DNA of 10,264 bases from Acidobacteriota bacterium (lineage in GTDB: Bacteria; Acidobacteriota; Thermoanaerobaculia; Thermoanaerobaculales; Thermoanaerobaculaceae): contig DAIDOU010000121.1 in the NCBI GenBank assembly GCA_027458945.1, forward strand, positions 1 through 10,264, given 5' to 3'. How positions within the stretch are numbered: the stretch's first letter is position 1; each line of letters starts with the position of its first letter. This document shows positions 5,794 through 10,264 of this stretch, one piece after another. The notes beneath the pieces were generated by a model that worked only from the letters and a program-made list of their open reading frames with translations, had not been told where the DNA came from and made no database searches. A program made the translations under genes and the position numbers.

Positions 5794-8094
5794 ATGGCAG
5801 GCCGACCACAACTCGCGCGCTCGCTCCGCCTCGGGTTCCTGATCGCGGCGATCATCGGGGCGACGGTCGGCTCGCTCGCCTGGCGGCAGGTGAACCAGGA
5901 GCGCCACACCGACCTCGACGACGTGAACCGCCGGGCGCAGGTGCTGGCGCGGCAGCTCGCCCCGGCCGCGACGAAGGCGCTCGAGCTGCCCAACGCCGAG
6001 GCGCGGGAGGAACTCAAGCCGCGGCTGCGCGGGTACCGGGTACTGCTCGGCTACGCGGTGTTCCGTCCCGACGGCGTGCTCGTCGCCGCCGGTGACACCG
6101 TGTCCGAGTTCTCGGACCGCCTGGAGGCCGCGGTCAGCCGCACGGTGCGGACCGGGGCCGACACGATCGCGCGGGCGCGCTTCCAGGGGACGCCGATCGA
6201 CGTGTTCGCGATGCCGCTCGAGCCCGAGCCCGGGGTGATCCGGGGTGTCCTCGTGGTCGCGCACGACGTGACGTTCATCGACGACCGCGCGACCGGGCGG
6301 CTCGTCCAGTTCGGCTTCTGGATCCTGATCCTGACCCTGCTGACGGTGACGCTCGTCGTCGGCGCCACTTGGTTGACGTACGAGCGGCCGCTCCACACGC
6401 TGGCGGAGTGGATGCGGCGCGTGCGCACCGAGAACGTCAAGGAAGCGCCTCCGACCGGGGTGCCCTCGGCGCTGTTGCGCAGCGAGACCGACCGGCTCGC
6501 CGCCTCGTTCCGCGCCGCGCGCTCGACCGGCCAGCGGCTCTCGCAGGCGGCGATGCACGCGGAACAGGTGTGGACGCGCGACCGCCTGCGCGCCCACGCG
6601 ATCGCCGCGCTCGGCGAGGACCGCCAGCTCATCGTCGTGAGCAACCGCGAGCCGTACATGCACCAGTTGCAGGACGGCAAGGTGCGGACGATCGTGCCCG
6701 CCGGCGGCCTGGTCACCGCGCTCGACCCGGTGCTGCGGGCGTGCGGCGGCGTCTGGATCGCGCACGGGGCGGGCGATGCCGATCGCGACAACGCCGACGC
6801 GGGGGGGCGGCTCACGGTGCCGCCGGACGACCCCCGCTACACGCTGCGGCGGGTGTGGCTGACACGCGAGGAGGAGCAGGGCTACTACTACGGCTTCGCC
6901 AACGAGGGGCTGTGGCCGCTCTGCCACCTCGCGCACGAGCGCCCGGTGTTCCGCGCCTCCGACTGGGAGTACTACCGGCGCGCGAACCAGCGCTTCGCCG
7001 ACGCCGTGCTCGACGAGATCGGCGGCGGCTCGGCGGCCGTTCTCGTGCAGGACTACCAGCTCGCCCTGGTGCCGGCGCTGCTCAAGGCCGCGCGGCCGGA
7101 GCTGCAGATCGGCCTGTTCTGGCACATCCCGTGGCCGAACCCGGAGGCGTTCCGCATCTGCCCGTACGGGCCGGAGATCCTGGCCGGCATGCTCGGCGCC
7201 GACTTGCTCGGTTTCCACCTGCAGCAGCACTGCAACAGCTTCCTCGACACCGTGGACCGGGTGCTGGAGTCGAGGCTCGACTGGGACCACTTCGCGGTCG
7301 AACTCAAGGGGCACGTGTCGCACGTGCAGCCGTTCCCGATCAGCGTCCAGCCGTGGTCCGAGCGCAAGGTCCCGGGCGGCGAGGAGCTGGCGGCCCAGAT
7401 CGCCGTGCTCAAGGCCGAGCACAAGCTCGGGGAGGTGTACGTCGCGCTCGGCGTCGACCGCATCGACTACACCAAAGGGCTGCCGGAACGGTTCCGCGCC
7501 GTGGACCGCTTTCTCGAGCTGTGGCCCGAGTACCGGCAGCGCTTCACCTTCGTCGAGCTCGGGGCGCCGAGCCGCACCCACATCCCCCGCTACCGCGACC
7601 ACATCGCCGAGCTCGAGAAGCTCGCCGACGAGATCAACTGGAAGCACCAGAGCGACGGCTGGAAGCCGATCCGGTTCCTCGTCGCCCATCATGACGCCGC
7701 CACCGTGCACGCGTTCATGCGCATGGCCTCGATGTGCATCGTCAGCTCGCTGCACGACGGGATGAACCTGGTGGCCAAGGAGTACGTGGCGGCGCAGCCC
7801 GAGCGCGAGGGGGTGCTCGTGCTCTCCGAGTTCGCCGGGGCGGCTCGCGAGCTCGCCGACGCGCTGATCGTCAACCCTTACGACACCGAGCAGTTCGCGG
7901 CGGCGATCCGCGCCGGCGTCGAGATGGACGCCGCCGAGCGCCACGCCCGCATGGACCGGATGGCGAGGGCCGTCGAGGAGCACAACATCTACCGCTGGGC
8001 CGCCGCGTTCCTCACCCGCCTCGCCGCCACCCGGACCGTCGCGGCGGCCGGCCCGTTGACAGCCGCCGCGCCCGATGCGAGGATTGTGTCGTGA
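5794..8094 (+). CDS. otsA: Membrane-anchored trehalose-6-phosphate synthase with N-terminal sensor-like region
   Basis: Transfers glucose from UDP-glucose to glucose-6-phosphate, giving trehalose-6-phosphate. The product has 766 residues, against about 470 for E. coli OtsA. The extra N-terminus holds a membrane helix (about 13-30), an extracytoplasmic segment (about 31-169) with a PAS/Cache-like stretch (GYAVFRPDGVLVAAGD, then GVIRGVLVVAHDVTFID), a second helix (172-194) and a HAMP-like linker (P199 to about 250, with ETDRLAASF resembling the HAMP end). The GT20 domain begins near 278: SNREP (S283-P287), GGLVTAL, ANEGLWPLCH, QDYQLALVP (D420), FWHIPWP (H444), DRIDYTKG (R556, K561), SRTHIPR and DGMNLVAKEY (655-664), so the catalytic residues look intact. 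The usual DYH motif reads DYQ here. Last gene of the trehalose cluster; its stop overlaps the Trp leader start. Confidence 0.94.
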   Translation: MAGRPQLARSLRLGFLIAAIIGATVGSLAWRQVNQERHTDLDDVNRRAQVLARQLAPAATKALELPNAEAREELKPRLRGYRVLLGYAVFRPDGVLVAAGDTVSEFSDRLEAAVSRTVRTGADTIARARFQGTPIDVFAMPLEPEPGVIRGVLVVAHDVTFIDDRATGRLVQFGFWILILTLLTVTLVVGATWLTYERPLHTLAEWMRRVRTENVKEAPPTGVPSALLRSETDRLAASFRAARSTGQRLSQAAMHAEQVWTRDRLRAHAIAALGEDRQLIVVSNREPYMHQLQDGKVRTIVPAGGLVTALDPVLRACGGVWIAHGAGDADRDNADAGGRLTVPPDDPRYTLRRVWLTREEEQGYYYGFANEGLWPLCHLAHERPVFRASDWEYYRRANQRFADAVLDEIGGGSAAVLVQDYQLALVPALLKAARPELQIGLFWHIPWPNPEAFRICPYGPEILAGMLGADLLGFHLQQHCNSFLDTVDRVLESRLDWDHFAVELKGHVSHVQPFPISVQPWSERKVPGGEELAAQIAVLKAEHKLGEVYVALGVDRIDYTKGLPERFRAVDRFLELWPEYRQRFTFVELGAPSRTHIPRYRDHIAELEKLADEINWKHQSDGWKPIRFLVAHHDAATVHAFMRMASMCIVSSLHDGMNLVAKEYVAAQPEREGVLVLSEFAGAARELADALIVNPYDTEQFAAAIRAGVEMDAAERHARMDRMARAVEEHNIYRWAAAFLTRLAATRTVAAAGPLTAAAPDARIVS
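8056..8084 (+). promoter_or_regulatory. Candidate promoter of the trp leader, inside otsA
   Basis: A perfect TTGACA (8056-8061) is followed after 17 bases by GAGGAT (8079-8084), which keeps the two most important -10 bases (A at position 2, T at position 6). Transcription would begin at about 8090-8092, right at the leader GTG. The motif is embedded in the last codons of otsA. The -10 half is weak, and its bases also serve as a possible Shine-Dalgarno (CGAGGA, 8078-8083) for transcripts that read through from otsA. Confidence 0.45.
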
Positions 8095-8183
8095 CTCCCG
8101 CGCCCGCCCGCCGCGCCGTTGTCGTCTTCGCCGCGTCGTGGTGGTGGTACGCCATCGACAACGGAGGGCGCGTGGCCTCGTAG
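8091..8183 (+). CDS. trpL: Tryptophan leader peptide, 30 aa, with three tandem Trp codons
   Basis: A short frame starts at GTG 8091 and ends at TAG 8181-8183. The peptide begins VTPAPARRAVVV and continues FAASWWWYAIDNGGRVAS. Codons 17-19 (8139-8147) are TGG TGG TGG. Trp is normally rare, so a Trp triplet in a tiny frame directly upstream of a trpB gene is the hallmark of a ribosome-mediated attenuator. The start codon overlaps the otsA stop (GTGA), with CGAGGA seven bases upstream as ribosome binding site. The peptide itself probably has no function; its translation rate is the signal. I see no other in-frame start before the Trp codons. Confidence is high because of the matching RNA structures downstream. 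Confidence 0.85.
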   Translation: MTPAPARRAVVVFAASWWWYAIDNGGRVAS

Positions 8184-8238
8184 CTCGATCGCGACGTGAA
8201 ACCACAGCCCTCCGGAACCCGGAGGGCTTTTTTTGTGG
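8099..8238 (+). promoter_or_regulatory. Tryptophan attenuator (alternative RNA structures)
   Basis: Four pairing segments can be read. Segment 1 CGCGCCC (8099-8105) pairs with GGGCGCG (8166-8172). Segment 2 CGGAGGGC (8162-8169) plus GTGG (8172-8175) pairs with CCAC (8202-8205) plus GCCCTCCG (8207-8214), forming the antiterminator. Segment 3 AGCCCTCCGG (8206-8215) instead pairs with segment 4 CCGGAGGGCT (8219-8228), forming the terminator. A ribosome stalled at the Trp codons (8139-8147) would cover up to about 8160, leaving segment 2 free and transcription on. A ribosome at the stop codon (8181) would cover segment 2, leaving the terminator to form. The geometry fits the classical trp model. 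No folding energies were computed. Confidence 0.85.
8206..8234 (+). terminator. Rho-independent terminator of the trp leader
   Basis: AGCCCTCCGG and CCGGAGGGCT form a perfect ten-base stem with loop AAC, followed by seven T (8228-8234). CCAC before it and GTGG after it could add four more pairs across the T run. It lies between otsA/trpL and trpB, so it can also stop read-through from the trehalose cluster. Confidence 0.93.
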
Positions 8239-8259
8239 CCCGAGAAAGGGGAACCGACG

Positions 8260-9660
8260 ATGGATGCGATCTCTCGACCGACGACGAACCAGGACGCCCG
8301 GACGCGCGGGGACGTGATCACGCTGCCGGCCGCCGAGCTGCCGCGGCGCTGGTACAACGTCCTGCCCGACATGCCGGAGCCGCTGGCACCCCCGCTCAGC
8401 CCCGCGACTGGACAGCCAGTGACGCCAGACGAGCTCGGCCGCATCTTCCCGCCGTCGCTGATCGAGCAGGAGATGAGCGCGGAGCGGTTCATCGCGATCC
8501 CCGACGAGGTGCTCGACATCCTGGCGATGTGGCGCCCCACGCCGCTGGTGCGGGCGCGCCGCCTCGAGGCGGCGCTCGGCACGCCGGCGCGGATCTACTA
8601 CAAGCACGAGGGCGTCTCGCCGACCGGCAGCCACAAGCCCAACACCGCGGTGCCGCAGGCGTACTTCAACCGGATGCACGGGATCCGCCGGCTCACCACC
8701 GAGACCGGCGCCGGCCAGTGGGGGAGCGCGCTGGCGTTCGCCACCCGCATGTTCGGCATGACCTGCCGCGTCTTCATGGTGCGCGTCAGCTACGACCAGA
8801 AGCCGTACCGCCGCACGTACATGCGCCTGTTCGGGGCCGAGGTGTTTCCCAGCCCGTCGCCGCACACCGCTTCGGGCCGCGCGATCCTCGCGCACACCCC
8901 CGACTCCCCGGGCAGCCTCGGCATCGCGATCAGCGAGGCGGTGGAGGAGGCGGCGGGACGGCCCGACACCAACTACTCGCTCGGCAGCGTGCTCAACCAC
9001 GTCCTACTGCACCAGACGGTGATCGGCCAGGAGGCGAAGCGCCAGCTCGAGCTCGCCGGCGAGACGCCGGAGTTCATCTACGGCTGCCACGGCGGCGGCT
9101 CCAACTTCGGCGGCATCGCGCTGCCGTTCGTGCCGGAGATCCTCGCGGGCGAGAGGATCCGCGCCGTCGCGGTGGAGCCCGACGGTTGCCCGAGCCTGAC
9201 GCGCGGGCGCTACGCCTTCGACTACGGCGACACCGCCGGGATCACGCCGATGGTGCGCATGTACACCCTCGGGCACGACTTCATCCCGCCCGCCTCGCAC
9301 GCCGGCGGGCTGCGCTACCACGGCGCCTCGCCGATCGTCTCGGCGCTGGTGCACTCCGGGGCGATCGGCGCCGAGACCGTGGCGCAGGGCGAGGTGTTCC
9401 GCTGCGCCGAGCTGTTCGCCCACACGGAGGGGATCGTGCCGGCGCCGGAGTCGGCGCACGCCATCGCCGCCGTGGTGCGCAAGGCGGGCGAGCTGCGCGA
9501 GGAGCGGCGCGGGGCCGCGATCCTGTTCTCCCTCTCCGGCCACGGTCTCTTCGACCTCGGGGCCTACGAGGCGTACCTCGACGGCCGTATCGGCGACCAG
9601 GCCGACCAAGGCGAGGCGATCGCGGCGGCGCTCGCCGGCCTGCCGGAGGTGCGGTCATGA
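8260..9660 (+). CDS. trpB: Tryptophan synthase beta chain, TrpB2 type
   Basis: A PLP enzyme of 466 residues that joins indole and serine to make tryptophan. Length and motifs place it in the TrpB2 (TrpEb_2) class rather than the shorter TrpB1: an N-terminal extension with RRWYNVLPDMPEP, PLVRARRLE, ETGAGQWGSALAF and HAGGLRYHG. The PLP lysine is K126 in GSHKPN, E148 is the catalytic acid in the ETGAGQ motif, and GGGSNFGG at 278-285 binds the cofactor phosphate. ATG 8260 is preceded by AAGGGGA; the frame is open back to 8233, inside the terminator T run. No trpA is seen. TrpB2 proteins have been proposed to work without TrpA, as indole salvage enzymes or as serine deaminases. The Trp attenuator upstream argues for tryptophan synthesis here. 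The stop overlaps the next start (ATGA). Confidence 0.94.
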   Translation: MDAISRPTTNQDARTRGDVITLPAAELPRRWYNVLPDMPEPLAPPLSPATGQPVTPDELGRIFPPSLIEQEMSAERFIAIPDEVLDILAMWRPTPLVRARRLEAALGTPARIYYKHEGVSPTGSHKPNTAVPQAYFNRMHGIRRLTTETGAGQWGSALAFATRMFGMTCRVFMVRVSYDQKPYRRTYMRLFGAEVFPSPSPHTASGRAILAHTPDSPGSLGIAISEAVEEAAGRPDTNYSLGSVLNHVLLHQTVIGQEAKRQLELAGETPEFIYGCHGGGSNFGGIALPFVPEILAGERIRAVAVEPDGCPSLTRGRYAFDYGDTAGITPMVRMYTLGHDFIPPASHAGGLRYHGASPIVSALVHSGAIGAETVAQGEVFRCAELFAHTEGIVPAPESAHAIAAVVRKAGELREERRGAAILFSLSGHGLFDLGAYEAYLDGRIGDQADQGEAIAAALAGLPEVRS

Positions 9661-10264
9661 TCGTGATCCTCGAGCCCGACCTCGGCGGCCAGGAGGCGGC
9701 GGTGGCGGCGGTGCGCGCCGTCGCGGCCCGCTACCCTGGGGTGACGGTGAAGCCGTACGAGTTCAAAGGGACGACGCACCGGTTCGCGGAGGTCCACCTG
9801 CTCGGGCCGACCGCCGGGGTGCCGGCGGAGCCGTTCGAACGGCTCCCGGGCGTGCGCCAGGTCGTGCGGGTCTCCGCCAAGTACCGGCTGATCGGACGGC
9901 ACGGCCGCGGCGAGACCGTGGGCTTCGAGCACCACGGGGTACGCATCGACGACACGTCGGTGCACGTCTTCGCCGGCCTGTGCGCGGTCGACACCCCCGC
10001 GCACGTCGAGGCGATGATGGCGGCGCTCGAGCGCGAAGGGGTCGTGACCACCCGCATGGGGGCGTACAAGCCGCGCTCCTCACCGTACGATTTCCAGGGG
10101 CTGGGGAAGGCGTGCCTGCCGTGGGTGTTCGAGTCGGCCGGGAGGCACGGGATCAAGCTGATCGCGATGGAGGCCACCGACGCCTCGCACCTCGACGAGA
10201 TCTGGGACGCGCTCGAGCGCGCCGGGCAGCCGACCGGGGTGATGATCCAGATCGGCACCCGCAA
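9657..10264 (+). CDS. aroF: DAHP synthase, type I-beta with N-terminal regulatory domain, partial
   Basis: Condenses phosphoenolpyruvate and erythrose-4-phosphate to DAHP, the first step towards chorismate and all aromatic amino acids. About 202 residues are in the window. Residues 1-80 form a ferredoxin-like/ACT-like regulatory domain (MIVILEPDLG at the start, VVRVSAKYRLIGR at its end), as in Thermotoga-type enzymes, where it mediates feedback inhibition. The barrel starts with AGLCAVDT, holding the metal-ligand Cys C109, then R133, MGAYKPRSSPYDFQGLG (K138 and R140 for substrate binding), IAMEATD and IQIGTR. Several positions differ from the usual forms as I recall them: AGPC is AGLC, GGAYKPRTSPY is MGAYKPRSSPY, and QIGARN is QIGTRN. 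Active-site residues seen so far are kept. ATG 9657 overlaps the trpB stop, and GGAGGTG upstream is a good Shine-Dalgarno, so it shares the attenuated transcript. Confidence 0.87.
   Translation, partial: MIVILEPDLGGQEAAVAAVRAVAARYPGVTVKPYEFKGTTHRFAEVHLLGPTAGVPAEPFERLPGVRQVVRVSAKYRLIGRHGRGETVGFEHHGVRIDDTSVHVFAGLCAVDTPAHVEAMMAALEREGVVTTRMGAYKPRSSPYDFQGLGKACLPWVFESAGRHGIKLIAMEATDASHLDEIWDALERAGQPTGVMIQIGTR

Noticed and set aside
7734..8183. 149-codon frame ending at the trp leader stop
   Set aside because: Only its last 30 codons, after the otsA stop, make sense. The upstream part is an out-of-frame reading of otsA rich in Arg and Gly.
8206..8234. Terminator interpreted as a simple otsA terminator only
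   Set aside because: It may serve otsA too, but the competing upstream pairing and the Trp-codon leader show that it is the terminator arm of an attenuator.
5656..9000. Antisense open frame of 1114 codons on the minus strand
   Set aside because: It covers otsA, trpL, the terminator and part of trpB. The predicted protein is Arg/His/Glu-rich without any family motif. Long antisense frames are expected where third codon positions are nearly all G or C.

Overview
This is a very GC-rich, gene-dense bacterial chromosomal window with no phage, insertion sequence or CRISPR signs. The lipoprotein-type signal on the methionine sulfoxide reductase and the general gene set suggest a free-living bacterium with an envelope. 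The phylum cannot be fixed from the sequence alone; a high-GC proteobacterial or deltaproteobacterial/Rokubacteria-like lineage is only a guess.

Layout. (1) 1-844, minus strand: a methionine sulfoxide reductase with MsrB first and MsrA second, cut by the window edge. (2) 912-2684, plus: a CLC-type chloride transporter or channel with a C-terminal CBS pair, divergent from the Msr gene. (3) 2747-2863, minus: a 38-residue single-helix membrane protein with a good ribosome binding site. (4) 3131-8094, plus: a trehalose cluster of otsB (trehalose-6-phosphate phosphatase), a GH15 glycoside hydrolase, and an unusual otsA. The OtsA carries two membrane segments, an extracytoplasmic sensor-like domain and a HAMP-like linker ahead of its GT20 domain. 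(5) 8091-10264, plus: an aromatic amino acid cluster. It opens with a 30-residue leader peptide holding three consecutive Trp codons and a mutually exclusive antiterminator/terminator pair. These are followed by a type-2 tryptophan synthase beta chain (TrpB2) and, overlapping it by ATGA, a DAHP synthase that runs off the window.

How the genes work together. OtsA makes trehalose-6-phosphate from UDP-glucose and glucose-6-phosphate, OtsB dephosphorylates it, and the GH15 enzyme between them may hydrolyse trehalose or a related alpha-glucoside. Its fused sensor region suggests that trehalose synthesis responds to an envelope signal. The CLC transporter and the Msr protein are also plausible stress-related neighbours, but this is only proximity. 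The Trp leader ties TrpB2 and the first enzyme of the shikimate pathway to tryptophanyl-tRNA charging, which supports a real biosynthetic role for this TrpB2.

The main items for a second look are the Trp attenuator at 8091-8238, which starts on top of the otsA stop codon and has a consensus-like promoter inside otsA, and the sensor-OtsA fusion. First genes of the predicted transcripts (CLC, otsB) lack a Shine-Dalgarno sequence and begin where a -10 box would place the transcript start, whereas internal genes have clear Shine-Dalgarno sequences.
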